64,000 nucleotides of DNA from the NCBI GenBank assembly GCA_019188255.1, contig JAETXT010000016.1, positions 744,001-808,000 on the forward strand, read 5' to 3'. The notes under the pieces were generated by a model. It was not told the DNA's origin, ran no database searches, and saw only the letters and a program-made list of their open reading frames with translations. Shown one piece after another: positions 35,403 through 47,973 of the stretch (positions are counted from its first letter, which is position 1; each line of letters starts with the position of its first letter). The stretch comes from Verticillium longisporum. Taxonomy: Eukaryota > Ascomycota > Sordariomycetes > Glomerellales > Plectosphaerellaceae. The position numbers and the translations under genes were made by a program.

Positions 35403-38400
35403 ATGGCCAGCACCATGGCTACCCCGACACTCGACGACAAGCTCGACAAGATCCGCTCGCCAGGTCTACAGAGCCAGCAAAGGGTATGTGGCCTCGAGCC
35501 CAACAACTTCCCGAGATTCAAACATCTGCTAACAGCCTACACAGAGAGTCGTCGTTCTCCAAGCCGTCGATGCGACCCTCAAAGAACAGAACACGCCCCC
35601 ATCACCCACGGGCTACTTCGCCGCCCTGCTCGGGCTCCTCAGCCAGTCCATCGAGAGCGGCAGCATCAACTCGGAGACAACCTCGTCCGTCGTCTACCTC
35701 CTCGACGTCGTCACACCGTACGCACCGCAGCCTCTGCTGCGCTCCAAGTTCACCCAGATCCTCACCCTCCTCGCCCCCATCCTGCTGCTCCAGGATGCCG
35801 AGGCCATGCTGCTGCGCGCCTCCATCGGCTGCCTCGAGTCGCTGCTGCTCGCCCAGGACCTCCCTGCCTGGGATCTCGGCGTCACCCAGATCGGCCCCCG
35901 CCGTGCCGTCGCCGGCCTGCTGAACCTCGCCCAAGACCCCAAGCCCAAGATCCGCAAGCGCGCCCAGGACGCCCTGAAGAAGGTCCTCACCAACCCGCCG
36001 CCGAGCCCGTCCGTCGACCACCCGGCCGCCGACATGTGCGCGCACACGGCCCTCGCCACCCTCGAGGACCTCGCCGCCAAGGCCACCCAGGCCCGCAAGA
36101 GCCAGAAGAAGGCCTCGGCCGAGTCCCAGCACGACCCGGCCCTGCTCCACGCCCTGCAGCTCGTCAAGACGATCGCCTCGGCGAGCGGTGGCTGGCCCAG
36201 CAACAAGATCGAGAGCCTCTGCGAGCTGCTCCTCAGCATTGCCCGCTCCGGCGGCGAATACATGACCGTTGCCACCTTTGACATCTTTGAGATGATCTTT
36301 GCGGGCATGGCGGCCGACGACGCCGCCGCGTCCTCCAAGCTGCCGCGCCTCATCGAGATCATTTCCGAGCTGAGGCCTGCCGCCAACGACACCCAGCTCA
36401 TCCCCCCCTGGCTCGCCATCCTGTCGCGCGGCTACGACGTCTCGGCCCAGCTGGAGCCCGAGGACACCTTCCAGAACCTGCCCGACCTGTTCACCATGGT
36501 CCTCGCCTTCCTCGAGTCCCCCTCCCACAATATTCGCATCTCCGCCTCCGAGTGCCTCGTCTCCTTCCTCGCCAACTGCGTCCCCGCGTCTGTCATCATC
36601 GAGCCCTCCGTCTACGACGAGAAGACGCTCGAGAAGGTTGCCAAGGCGGCCGAGACGCTGCTCAGCGTCAAGTACCAGGCCGCCTGGCCCGAGAGCTTCA
36701 ACGTCTTCGGCGCCATGTTTGACACGCTCCGCTGGCGCGCCAACCCCGCCATGCTGACCATCCTCAAGGCTGTCGGCGACCTCCGCAGCAACGACTCCTT
36801 CGGCGGGAAGAAGGAGGCCGACGAGGTCATCGGCCGCGCCATCCGCGCTGTCGGCCCCGACGCCGTCCTCTCCGTCCTGCCCCTGAACCTGGCCACCCCT
36901 GCCAAGGGCCAGCCCGGCCGCGCCTGGATGTTCCCGCTGCTGCGCGACTACGTCAGCAACACCAACCTCGCCCACTTCCGCGCCGAGATGGTGCCCCTCA
37001 GCGAGCTCATGTTTCAGCGCGTCCTCGACCACGGCGAGGCCGCCAAGACGATGGAGGTCAAGATCTACGAGACGCTCGTCCAGCAAATCTGGGCCACGCT
37101 GCCCGGCTACTGCGACCTGCCCCTCGACCTGGCCGCCGCCTTTGACCAGAGCTTTGCCGAGCTGCTCGCCTACCTGCTGTACAAGCAGGCCGAGCTGCGC
37201 CTCGAGGCCTGCCGCCCCCTCAAGACCCTCTGCGAGTCCAACCAGGCCATTGCCGAGCTCGAGGTTGCCGCCGACGTCATGGTCCGCCAGTGCCGCGTGC
37301 CCCGCGAGACGGCCCGCGCCAACCTCGAGTACCTCGGCACCTACGCCGGCAACATGCTCGCCGTGCTCTTCAACGTCTACACCCAGACGCTGCCGCAGAG
37401 CCGCGGCCCCATCCTGCTGTCGATCAACGCCTTCCTCAGCATCACCCCCGCCGCCGAGCTCCGCGAGACCTTCGACCGCGTCAGCGCCATGCTCGCCGCC
37501 GAGCTGCAGAAGGAGCCCGAGGTCGCCGAGAAGGGCGCCGCGCCGCAGAAGAAGCAAGGCCAGGACCAGGCTCCCTCGACGACCAACACGCTCATGGACC
37601 TCATCATCACCATGTCCGTCTATCTGCCGCGCGACAGCTTCGCCGCCCTCTTCGAGATGGCCTCGGTCACCATTGTCCGCCAGGACCAGCCGCAGCTGCA
37701 GAAGAAGGCCTACAAGCTGATCCCGCGCCTCGCCGAGTCCGAGACGGGCCGGGCCGCCCTCGAGGAGCGCACGTCGGAGCTGCAGGCCATGTTCATCGCC
37801 AGCGCCGACAAGGTGTCTGCGCCGGCGCGTCGCGAGCGTCTCGCGGCGCTCTCGGCGCTGCTGCCGTTCGTCCCCAACACGTCGCTGCACTTTATCCCGT
37901 CGATCCTCAGCGAGGTCGTCATCTGCTGCAAGGAGAACAACGAGCGCGCGCGAGGCGGCCTACGGCCTCCTCGTCGAGATGGGCGAGCGCATGGCCGCCG
38001 CCGACGGCGCGACCATTGACAACGCCAAGGTGCCGCACATGCCCCGCGACGCCCCCGCGGGCACGGCCAACATTGAGGAGTACCTCACCATGGTGTCGGC
38101 CGGTCTCGTCGGCAGCACACCGCACATGATCTCGGCCTCCGTCACGGCGCTGAGCCGTGTCCTGTACGAGTTCCGCCCGCTGCTCAACCAGCAGACGCTC
38201 GCCGATCTCGTGGCGACCATGGACCTCTTCCTGACGTCGAACAACCGCGAGATTGTCAAGTCGGTGCTCGGCTTCGTCAAGATTTGCGTCGTCGGCCTGC
38301 CGACCGACATGATGATCCCGCGCCTGCAGACGCTGACGCCGAACCTCATCATCTGGTCGCACGAGCACAAGGGCCACTTCAAGAGCAAGGTCAAGCACAT

Positions 38401-39346
38401 TCTCGAGCGCATGGTGCGGCGCTTCGGCTTTGACCTCGTCAACAGGTACTGCCCCGAGGACGACCGGAAGCTGCTGGCCAACATTCGCAAGACCAAGGCG
38501 CGCAACAAGCGCAAGAAGGACGCGGCGCGCGAGGCCGGCGAGGACGCTGACAGCGACGACGAGCAGGCCGGCGGCAAGCAGGCACGCAAGTTCGACAACG
38601 AATACGACGAGGCGTTGTACAGCAGCGACTCGGACGACGACGGCCCCTCGGACGACGAGGACGGCAGCCGGTTCGCGCGTGGCGCCAACGCGCGCAAGGT
38701 CAAGGGACGGGGTAGCGCCTACATTGTCGAGGACGAGGACGAGCCGCTCGACCTGCTCGACCGCAACGCGCTCGCCAGCATCTCGTCGACCAAGCCGGTC
38801 AAGGCGCGCAAGCCGAGCCGCACAAAGGCCAAGGTCGACCTCGATGGCAAGCTCATCCTCGGCCGCGACGACGACGACGACCAGGCCGGCGGCGCCATGG
38901 ACGTCGACAACCCTGACGCCTCGGGCGTCGGTGCCTACGTTGCGGCGCTCAAGGGCAAGGACGTCGCGCAGCGGGGACGCGGCGGAAAGCTCAAGTTCAG
39001 CAACAAGAACCGCAAGGACCAGCACGACGACGACATGGACGAGGACATGGACGAGGGCACGGCGCACGCTGTCAAGGCGCACGTCGCGCGGGGCCGTGGC
39101 GGTTTCGGTCGCGGTGGCGGAGGCCGCGGCGGTGGCGGTGGTGGTGGTGGAGGCCGTGGTGGCGGTGGAGGCCGTGGCTTTGGCGGTGGACGCGGACGTG
39201 GAGGTCCTGGTGGCCGCGGCGGTCGTGGTGGCATTGCTTCCGGACGTCGCGGACTGGGAGAGGACAGGAGGCGAGGCGGCTTTGGTGGTCCTGGTGGTGG
39301 CGGACCGCGTGGTGGTATCCAAAAGTCGCCGCGCGGCCGGAGGTAG
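35403..39346 (+). CDS. RRP12: ribosomal RNA processing protein 12, HEAT-repeat ribosome export factor; one apparent frame break
   Basis: Exon 1 (35403-35483) and exon 2 (35545-39346) encode about 1293 residues, provided the frame shift at the CG repeat 37945-37952 is bridged. Before the break come HEAT repeats with the RRP12 (NUC173) region: PKPKIRKRAQDALKKVL, EDTFQNLPDLFTMVLAFLES, SPSHNIRISASECLVS and GRAWMFPLLRDYVSNTNLAHF. After it come EAAYGLLVEMGERM, LGFVKICVVGLP and VKHILERMVRRFGFDLVNRY, then an acidic, low-complexity region with nuclear signals and a long Gly/Arg tail (from about 39080). RRP12 is an essential nucleolar factor in yeast for 40S and 60S maturation and export. Loss of frame in an essential gene argues for an assembly error. 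Identity is clear from repeat order and length. Confidence 0.92.
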
Positions 39347-39854
39347 AGAGAGGCGGACCGAGAGTGGGACGTGTGGCCTGCCTCGGCAGCAGGCGTGGGA
39401 TTGGTGTGCAGACTATACCCCATGGCTGTCCGGGCCAGAAACGATTTAGATTTGATTGCGGCATGATCAGGCGTACGGAATGGAAGATGTTTGCTATGCT
39501 CTTGTGTCGATGTGGCTGTCATGCTGACCTTGACAGTGAGATGGCACTGACTATGTAGCCTGACATGGTCGCTCTGAAGGAGTTTGAAGGAGTTTGAAAA
39601 AAGCCTAAAGAGTCCGTGGGGACAACCAATGCGATGGCAAAGTCATACAAATGGGTCGAGACGCAGCATGTGGAAGCATGGTTTGCATTATGTACTGTCG
39701 TGCTGTCGAAGCGATGCAACTGGCATCATTTACTGAGACGAAGAAACAAAATCAAGCCCAACACAAACGAGAAGAGCCGACCCAACACACCAAAAAAAAA
39801 CTCCCAAGACGCCGTGCGTGCTGCTGCCCTCGCTCTCTCTCTCTCTTGCTCTGT
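39347..39854. other. convergent intergenic region
   Basis: Holds the 3' UTRs of RRP12 and VTI1. A tandem GAAGGAGTTT pair occurs at about 39575-39598. No coding frame accepted. Confidence 0.6.
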
Positions 39855-40643
39855 CTACCTGAACTTGCTGAAAATGACAGCAACGATGAGAAGGACGAGA
39901 ATGGTGATGATGGCAATGGTGATTACCCGATTTGTAGCCATCCTGCAGGCCGTCAGTCATATTCCGCGGACGTAGCACTTCAACATGGTCCACACCAGCA
40001 GGGTGAAAAGCAAAAAGGAAAAGAAGAAGGCTCACCTACGCGCCATGCCGCGCAACGTCTTGACACTGCGGTCGACATAGCCCTCGCTCTGCAGCAGCGT
40101 CTCGTGGGTGTGCTGGATGGTCTCGCGCTGGCGGTGGAGGTCGGCGAGGGTGCTGGCGCCAATGGCCTCGGTCTCGTTGGCGAGGGCCTGGCTGTTCTTG
40201 AGGCGCTGGGTGGAGCGGTCGAGGCGGTCGGAGCCGCTGAGGAGCTGCTGGCGCTGCGCGAGGTTGCGGTCCGAGGGCCCGCCGGCGGGGCCGGCGGGGT
40301 CGTCGGTGTAGCGGGCGCCAAAGAGGGCGGCGCGGTCGTCGGAGAGGGCGCGCAGGCGGCGGCGCGCGGCGTCGACGTCCGACTCGTGGTTGCGGAACCG
40401 GGCGTTCGTCTTGGCGCGGTGCGGCGAGGGAATGTTGGCCTTTTCGAGGCGCAGCTGGCCGAGGAGCTCGTCGGCCTCTTCGACGGCGCGCTCGGCGGCC
40501 GAGATGGCGGCCTTGCGCGGCTCGCCGCTGCGCCCGGGGATCTGGTCGAGCTTTTGGGCGAGGTCGGCCTGCACGAGCTTGAGCTCGGCCTCGTAGTCGG
40601 CGAAGCGCTCGGTGCCGGCTTCGGTGTCGAGGTGGGAGGCCAT
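39855..40643 (-). CDS. VTI1: Qb-SNARE Vti1, vesicle transport v-SNARE
   Basis: Two minus-strand exons, 40036-40643 and 39855-39942, give 231 residues (yeast Vti1 has 217). The N-terminal three-helix region reads ERFADYEAELKLVQADLAQK and EEADELLGQLRLEKANIP. The SNARE motif includes NSQALANETEAIGASTL and the zero-layer Gln in HRQRETIQ. The second exon, easily missed because it is only 88 nt, supplies the C-terminal anchor (VITIAIITILVLLIVAVIFS) ending in KFR. The protein works in Golgi-to-endosome and vacuole fusion with several Q-SNARE partners. SEC17 in this same window acts on the complexes it forms. An Ala/Gly-rich insertion (DDPAGPAGG) is present between the two parts. Confidence 0.93.
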
Positions 40644-42163
40644 GGTTTGTGGAAGGAACTTCGGGAGGCTGACGGGCTTGATCGATCGAGGCGGAAATAA
40701 AAGGCAGGCAAGTCGCTGATGGGATTGGGGAGGCGGGCGGATGGTTGAAGTGGTTGTCGAGATGGATGTTCGGTGCCTGGATGGATGTCGTCGTACAGCG
40801 ATGAGCGCCATCACTGCATGTGGCTGGAGCGGCAAACAAGGGTGGGGTCGTTCAGGGCGAAGCGCAGCCGCGGACGGTGGAGCACAATGCACGTGACCTC
40901 ACGAGATGCATTTATTCGGCGGCCGCCTCTGCGCTCTTTCGACTTTTCTCTCCTTTTCTTCTCCAAAGTTGAACCCCCGGCGAAGAAATAGGCCCCACGA
41001 ATAGGGATCGCTGCGCTTCCTTCGGGGAGACGGCGCTCGGTGCGCGTGGAGTTGAACAGAACCGGGCAGAAGAATTATCCTTTGCTGATACGTCGCTTTT
41101 AAGAATTGGGGGACTCGTTCACCACGTCTCCCGATCCCGTTGAGTGCTCGACATGCTTTGTCTCTCGCCTCGGAGCGAAGCGCGAGTTTCGATATGCTGT
41201 GTTTGCTACGTTTGATCTGTTACCATGTCGAATGGAGCCATGCTGCGTCCCGAATATCTGAACGCAAACCTGGCGATCCACCAAATGCTGCCATGTGCAA
41301 ACCCTTCACCTGGTGCCTTTGCATGACCATGCCTGATGCATGACCGTGCCTGAGATGCTTGCGCCTCTGTGGCTGAGGGACCAAGTTCAGCCCCCCAGAG
41401 TGGGACGGTCTCAAATGTAAGCGTCACTGACCGAGCGCGCGAGCTGGAAGGGACGGGACGGGACGGCATGGCATGGTCCTGCCGTCGCTGTCGCTGCTGC
41501 CGTCGCTTTTGCTGCTACTACTACTGCTTGCTCCTGCTCTCGGGGCTCTTGTCTCATCGCATCACCATGACCTCAGACGTTCGCAGTTTCCCGCCTCTGC
41601 AGCCATCTCCCCAACCAGCACCTTGAACTTGTTAGTGTGGCAGGCACCTCACTACAGCACCTCCCCGTAGCGCCAGTAGAAAGTACCCAGACACGCCAGT
41701 CGCAGCTGTACGCCACCATGGCCGACAAATCAGACCTGTACGTTCATCGAGCCAAGACCGGCTTCCTTCCCTCCAGATCAGCATGCATCCCATCCCCTCA
41801 GATCTCTGTCGCGCTAGCTGCCATGCACCTACCTGAGCTTGCGCTGCTGTACCACGCCAGCCCAGCGCCGCTCTGGCCAGCCAAGATGGTCAAGCTACAC
41901 GTGAGCATCAGAAGCTAGCTGCCAGCATTTCAGCATCCAAGCTGCCAGCATCTATCTACTCAGTGTCCATGTCTCACATTCCCACGTTGGCACACTCGCG
42001 CACACACACTCTTCCCGCCACCCCCATTCTCTGCATTTACCATCTTGCTTTCACATGTTACAGTCAATTTATCAAACATCCAAGACCTTCCCTTGAGCCT
42101 CTCCTCGCACCTCACCCCCCATGTCCTGACCAACCTCCGATCACCTCCCGCAACCCCCCCCCC
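40644..42163. other. divergent intergenic region
   Basis: Lies between the starts of VTI1 and the FAD-protein gene. It includes the two promoters and a CT/CA-rich leader from about 41950 to 42163. No coding frame accepted. Confidence 0.55.
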
Positions 42164-43943
42164 ATGTCCCACTCTCACTCCCACTCCAACTCGAGCAACC
42201 ACTCCTCACATGTCTACTCACACCGACGGCCGGGTTTGCGGGCATCGGTCATCTCGACGGGCGCCCCCATTGACGTCAACTTCAGGAAAAAGGTCGCCGT
42301 CGTCGGCAGCGGCTGCTCCGGCATCGCCGCCCTCTGGGCACTCAACCGCAGCCACCACGATGTTCACCTCTACGAGGCCGCCAGCCGCCTAGGCGGTCAC
42401 ACCAACACGGTCAAATGGACCAACGGCAAGTTTGAGACGAGCGTCGATACGGGCTTCATCGTCCTCAACACTGCCACCTATCGTGAGCCTCTCCCTTGCT
42501 CTCGCCCTCGACTCCCCTCGACTAATACGGCAAGCCAACTTTATCAACTTCCTCAAGCGCGTCAAAGTCGATACCGTCCCGACAGAAATGACCTTTGGCG
42601 TCACGAGAGATCGAGGCCTCTTTGAGTGGGCCGGCACCAGCCTCGACGCCGTCTTCTGCCAGCGCAAGAACCTCTTCGCCCCGCGCATGTGGCGCATGAT
42701 CTTCGACATTGTGCGCTTCAACCAGTTCGCCCTTGACCTGCTCATCACCGGTGACGACGTCAACGATGCCGCCGCCATGAACGGCCACAGCCACGCCTAT
42801 GGCCACGGTGCCGGACCCGAGGAGACCATTGGCGAGTACCTCGAGCGCGAACGCTACTCGGACGCCTTCCGGGACGACTATCTCATCCCCATGACGGCCG
42901 CCGTCTGGAGTACCAGCCCCGACAAGTGCACGCTCGACTTCCCCGCCGTCACCCTCGTACGGTTCATGTAGGTCCTCGCCCGAACACGGACAATACTTTG
43001 CCGCCACTGACAACGCTGCAGGTGGAACCATCACCTCCTGTCAACTGTCGCAACGCGCCCGGACTGGCTGACCCTCAAGGATTGCGGCAAGTCGTACATC
43101 GACGCCGTCATGAGGGGCTTCCCGTCGAACCATCTTCACCTCAACAGCCCCGTCACGAGGGTCACAAACGAAGACGACGGCCGTGTCCGCGTCCACCTGC
43201 CCAACGGCGACTCGGACGTTTACGATCACGTCATCCTGGCCACTCACGCCGATCAGGCCTACAAGATCATCGAGGATACGGCCACCGACGAGGAAAAATC
43301 TATCCTTGGCGCCTTTGACACCTCCGAGAACAAGGTCGTCCTCCATTCCGACCTCTCTCTCATGCCCGTTGCCCGCAAGGCCTGGACCAGCTGGAACTAC
43401 CTGACCCTCTCGTCTCCGGCTACCGGCAAGCAGAACATCGATCAGATCTCTCTCACCTATAACATGAATATCCTCCAGCACATACCGACCTCGACTTTCG
43501 GCGACGTCCTTGTCACGATGAACCCCCTCCACGAACCCGACCCAGCCAAGACGCAGGCCTCCTTTACCTACCGCCATCCCCTGTACACTCCCGAAGCAGT
43601 CCGTGCCCAGCGCCTGCTGCCGCGTATCCAGAACACGCGCGGCATCAGCTACGCCGGCGCCTGGACAAAGTACGGCTTCCACGAGGACGGTTTCAGCAGC
43701 GGTCTTGCCGCCGCCCAGGACCATCTGCACGCGCGGCTGCCGTTCCAGTTTGTCGACTCGACTTATAGCCGTGGACGTAGGCCTGTCCTCGGACTTGCTG
43801 ACTTGCTACTGCGCGTCTTGATCCTGATTGTGCAGGTGTTTGTGGTGCAGGTCCTGGAGGCGGGGTGGGGCGCTGTCAGGGGAAGGATAGGGCCGAAGGT
43901 GGAAAACGTGCGCAGGACGTTGAAGAAAGGCAAGGCGCACTAA
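42164..43943 (+). CDS. FAD/NAD(P)-binding amine-oxidase-like protein (COG2907 type)
   Basis: Three exons, 42164-42482, 42535-42967 and 43022-43943, join in phase to 557 residues. After a His/Ser-rich N-terminus (about 30 residues) comes the dinucleotide-binding VAVVGSGCSGIAALWAL, the ADP-ribose Glu in HLYEAASRLGGHTNTV, and VDTGFIVLN. Further on are FVTRD-like substrate-side segments, LPIMTA-like DDYLIPMTAAVWS, the second FAD motif DHVILATHADQA, and the closing ISYAGAWTKYGFHEDGFSSGL. A hydrophobic C-terminal stretch (LLLRVLILIVQVFVVQVL) suggests a membrane anchor. The family is widespread in bacteria, plants and fungi, sometimes next to lipid cyclopropanation genes; its reaction in fungi is not established to my knowledge. 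Acceptor of intron 1 follows a CTAAT branch site. Confidence 0.88.
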
Positions 43944-44228
43944 TATTTGTGATGAGTGGAAAATGTTTACTTATAAGCTGTGAGCTGTAGTCGAGGAAGG
44001 AAAGCGGCCGTACATAGATCTGAATCGTCTCAAAGCGGGCGTTATTGGAAAATGGGTTGTCGGAAATCTAGTCCATATTGAAGTATACAGGCAGTCAAAT
44101 GGGACCATAAAGTGACTTGCCCAGCCATCACCCATGGTGCGGCGTCTCTATTTTGATCAATACTATGACACAAATTTACACTGGTGTGCAGCATGCTCAT
44201 CAAATCCATCCCCATAGTCCATAGCCTC

Positions 44229-45278
44229 TCACGCGGCAATCTTCCGCGGTGCCGGTCCCTCGAGCCCTGGGAAAGCCGACGGCGCCTTGTACACCCCATT
44301 GTCGTCGTACTTTGCTTCTGCATAAAGTTAGCCTCTCTCTCTCTCTCTCTCTCTCTCTGCGCATGGGAACGAAGACAAAAGAGAAAGAAGAAACTCACTG
44401 AAGAAAGTGTACGACAGCGTCACAGTCTCGATGCCCTTGGCGTTGAGGTCATTGACCATGTCCGGGTCGAGGTAGAAGAAGACGGGCATGTCGACCGTCT
44501 CGCCGGCGTTGAGGCGCTGCTCCTCAAAGCAGAAGCACTGGATCTTGCTAAAGTAGGGCGCCACCTGGGCGGGCGTGACGCTGTACGTGGCGACGCCGAT
44601 GATGTCGCGGTCCGAGTTGTTCGTCGCCGTGTAGAAGGCGAGGGCCGTCTCGCCGGGGAGCACGCGGACCTCGCGCTGCTGCGGCGTGAACTTCCAGGGG
44701 AGCACGTCCGAGACGGAGGCGTTGAAGGTGACGCGGATGCGCGGCGACGACGTCAGCGGCACGAGGCGCGCGGCGAGCTCCGCGTCGTCGTAGGTCGAGT
44801 CGGGCCCGTGGGCGCGCACGGGCTGGCCGCCCCAGCCGGTGGTTTGGCAGATCTGGTTTGCTGCCGTCAGTCTCTTGCTTTCGTATTGTCGAAGCAGGAC
44901 GCTGAGGGAACCTTACCATCTTGTAGAGGGGCACGGAGCCGTAGGACAAGGCGACGGTGCCGAGGATGATGCTGAGGGTGTAGTATCTGGTCGGAATGTC
45001 AGCATCCACTGCCCGCCTGGCGCTCCATTGCGCTGGGATGGCTCTCCATACGCTACTGTGGCATTCTTCCTCCTGTAGTGGGCGTTGACCTGCGCCATCG
45101 ACGGCGTGTAGCGCTGCTGCCGTGACTGTTGCTGCTGCGAGGAACTCGATGCGTTGCGGGCGCCGCCAGGGATTCGGGGCGTACGGATTGTCTGCGGGCG
45201 AGCATGCTGGCACAGGGAGCAGCTCAACTGTCGGGAGGCTTGCGCTATGCGCTGTGGTATACTGGGGAAGGCGTTCAT
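44229..45278 (-). CDS. COX11: cytochrome c oxidase assembly protein, copper chaperone (CtaG/Cox11)
   Basis: Four minus-strand exons, 45052-45278, 44917-44986, 44399-44852 and 44229-44317, give 279 residues. The first 60 or so residues are Arg/Ser/Gln-rich, fitting a mitochondrial presequence. Exons 1-2 encode the single inner-membrane helix (YYTLSIILGTVALSYGSVP). Exon 3 begins ICQTTGWGGQ and carries the copper-binding Cys205-Phe-Cys207 (IQCFCFEEQ) in the intermembrane-space domain, with GETVDMPVFFYLDPDM after it. Exon 4 ends in FPGLEGPAPRKIAA. Cox11 delivers copper to the CuB site of Cox1. Intron 3 contains a (CT)n run. The gene is divergent from RPL26 across 361 bases. Confidence 0.95.
44333..44358. 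repeat. (CT)n microsatellite in COX11 intron 3
   Basis: An uninterrupted CT run of about 26 bases lies within the intron between COX11 exons 3 and 4, upstream of its acceptor on the minus strand (where it reads GA). Confidence 0.9.
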
Positions 45279-45639
45279 CTTCGCGGTTTGCTGAGACGTT
45301 TGGTGGTGAGAGCTGGACTGCCGCTCCGAAGTCTGGCCATCATCAGATGTTCAACGCCGTACGGCGTCGGCGTTTGAGTTGGACCCGCTGGATGGGCGAG
45401 TGAAGTTTTAGTGGGTCCCTCTGCGTTCCACCGCAGCACCTTATCTAAGCACCAGGAAGGTGGGGTGCCTCCGAGCCTTGACGAGATCACGTGCACCTCT
45501 AGGGCAGCCGCCAAACTCCCCAATGCCAAAACTTTTCGCCCACAGGCTCATCTCAGAACTTTCTGAAGAATCAGCGAGCCTCACGACAATCATCACGATC
45601 CCATCAACCACCCCCAGGTCGCCCACACTAACCGTCAAA
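45279..45639. promoter_or_regulatory. divergent promoter of COX11 and RPL26
   Basis: Only 361 bases separate the two start codons. The RPL26 side is CA/TC-rich just before the ATG, as in ribosomal protein leaders. Pairing a mitochondrial assembly gene with a ribosomal protein gene suggests shared growth control, which is an inference. Confidence 0.6.
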
Positions 45640-46173
45640 ATGGCCAAGGTCAACAAGCGTATGTACCAGAATGCCAGCAATGCAGCAATCTCTCCGAATT
45701 CGAGCTGACCGTCCCGCCAGTCCTTCACTCTTCCCGCCGCAAGTCGCGCGCTGCGCACTTCAGCGCTCCCTCCAGCGACCGCCGCACCATCATGAGCGCC
45801 CCTCTCTCCAAGGAGCTCCGTGAGAAGTACAACGTACGTTCTCGTAGCCTCACGGCCAACTGTCGTGTCCCAGCCCGCTAACATGGTCGCCCAGGCTCGC
45901 TCCATCCCCATCCGCAAGGACGACGAGGTCACCATCGTCCGTGGTGCCAACAAGGGCCGTGAGGGCAAGGTCACCGCCGTCTACCGCCTGAAGTACGTCA
46001 TCCACATTGAGCGCGTCACCCGCGAGAAGACCTCCGGCCAGTCCGTCCCCATCGGCATCCACCCCTCCAAGGTCGTCGTCAACAAGCTCAAGCTCGACAA
46101 GGACCGTGAGTCCATCCTCGAGCGCATCAAGCGCGGCCGCGAGGCCAGCGCCAAGGGCAAGGCCGACGCCTAA
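45640..46173 (+). CDS. RPL26: 60S ribosomal protein L26 (uL24)
   Basis: Three exons, 45640-45658, 45721-45833 and 45895-46173, give 136 residues. The first exon is just 19 nt (AKVNK after Met), a common ribosomal protein gene layout. Exon 2 encodes [20 protein letters not shown] and [14 protein letters not shown]; exon 3 encodes the KOW motif ([18 protein letters not shown]) and the basic tail. The protein sits near the peptide exit tunnel of the large subunit and binds 5.8S/25S rRNA. The first exon's last codons differ slightly from the usual consensus, but the joined frame is exact. Confidence 0.96.
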
Positions 46174-47973
46174 GCGTCTTCCTTCCTTGGACTCGACCTG
46201 GGGCTCTGACCACCTCCACACCTGACGATACCCTGTGGCATGCTCGCTGCTGTCGCAAACGCGCTCCTCCCCGCAATCACGACTCCCTCGGTCTGCTTGT
46301 GGGGAGGCGTTCACACGGAGGGCGTTTTTTTCCAGACAACATGGGGAAAAGTCTTTTGCTTTTCGGAAACGGATTCTCTCTTTTCCCTCGTTTGGACCAT
46401 CACCCTCCGAACAACGACAACGATTCTTGTTCTTGTCTTCTCGATCATGACCAAATTTTTTAATCCGGCGTTTAACGACTCACCATCCTCTCTTCCTTTT
46501 TTTCGACGGTTCGGCAATGGGGAAAAAAAGAAGCGCAGAAATTCGGCATGACGAAGTCAACCACGACGAAACACACTTTTTGGCAGGGGGGCGCGACCAA
46601 GGTGGGGAGGTGCGCGCAGGGTAGCACAGGAACAACAAAACAAATCCAACAAATCGAGAAACTCGTTTTTCTCTATGGCCGTTTCACTTTGCAGTGACTC
46701 GCTCCATGGGAGGTCCTCCCGAAGCCCAACTCCCCCTCCCCTGCTGCCTCTTTTCTTCGCCGTCTCTTCTCTCTCCCATCTTGGGGGAGGCAAAGGGCAA
46801 AGGCCAAAGGAGAACAGTAGGGGAGGGGGGGTCCTTCACGAACCCCCATCGCGTGACATGATGTCGTCCTTTGCGGATATATGAGGGATATCCTTCTTTT
46901 GCTACACATTCTTGCTTGACTAACTTGACATGAAACGCAGCAAGCTCATATGACCATGGTCATTCTTTACAAGAACTAACAGGACCACCAACGAGCTCAC
47001 GGTAGGCTGTGCCATTTTTCTTCTCTCATCATCGCACGCTAGAATATCTCCGCGTCAACCACCAAGTCCATGGTTTTCGAGGTATACGACTGGCGGAGAC
47101 TAAAACCAGCGGGGAGACCTGTTTTCAGGATAACCACTCATCTGCTCTCGCATGAAGACTTTCACCTAGTTCTGCAATGAGGTCGAAAATTTGAACGCGA
47201 GGCACATTGCCTTGGCTTCCGACCACTATTATCAAGCCGACCGTTAAACAGTCAGAAAAAAACATAATATACACATCATGTCATGCGGCTGTACACATTC
47301 GGCTATCAACACAACGGCGTCGTGGATGACACGTGAAAGTGAGGCGAAACTGTATAACTGCAAAAGAGCTAGCTAAAACCGGAAACTATCTTGACAGTGA
47401 TCATAGACGTGGCCCAGTGAACGGGGAGCCTGCCACTTTCGTAAAGGGCTACGCTACCTCGCCACCCGGATGTCATCTGTCCCTATCTCCAGTTCCATTC
47501 CAGCCATCCAATCTCATATTCGTAGCATAAGCAAACGTTCCTGAAGTGACCGCCTTAGACAGGCTTTCCCAGAGCGATGATTGCCTCGGCTCATTGCAGA
47601 GACATCCAAATAATTCATACATGGGCAGCACCATTGAACACCTGCCACCCTGACCACAAGAACTTTCCTAGTGTAGAGAAATGCGACGCCACAGGAGTGG
47701 GAAGCACCGTCGTGGGTCCTGTGGTGTATGAGGCTCATGGTGCACACCCTAAGGCAGCCGCATAATAATTTTCTCGTCGCCATTGAGTAGTGTCGAAAGC
47801 ATGCCTCAGCTAAGCAATAAAAACCAACGGAACCAGTTGTGAGACCGGTTGTTGGAAAGAGATTTCGGGCAAAAAAGCAATGTAAAGTCGCGTGGCAAAG
47901 AGCAGAGGAAGAAGTTGTACCAGAGTTGTGACGGGTAATTTTGACAGGATATGTACTAAAGCATTCCCCTTGG
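46174..47973. other. convergent intergenic region, no gene seen
   Basis: 1.8 kb between the stops of RPL26 and the next minus-strand gene. Contains T-rich and A-rich stretches at 46320-46650 and a purine/pyrimidine-asymmetric patch at about 46720-46830. No supportable coding frame. Confidence 0.55.

Noticed and set aside
35602..37890. 762-codon minus-strand frame opposite RRP12
   Set aside because: Long antisense shadow of a GC-rich gene, rich in Gly, Val, Glu and Arg with no domain; RRP12 repeats on the plus strand explain the sequence.
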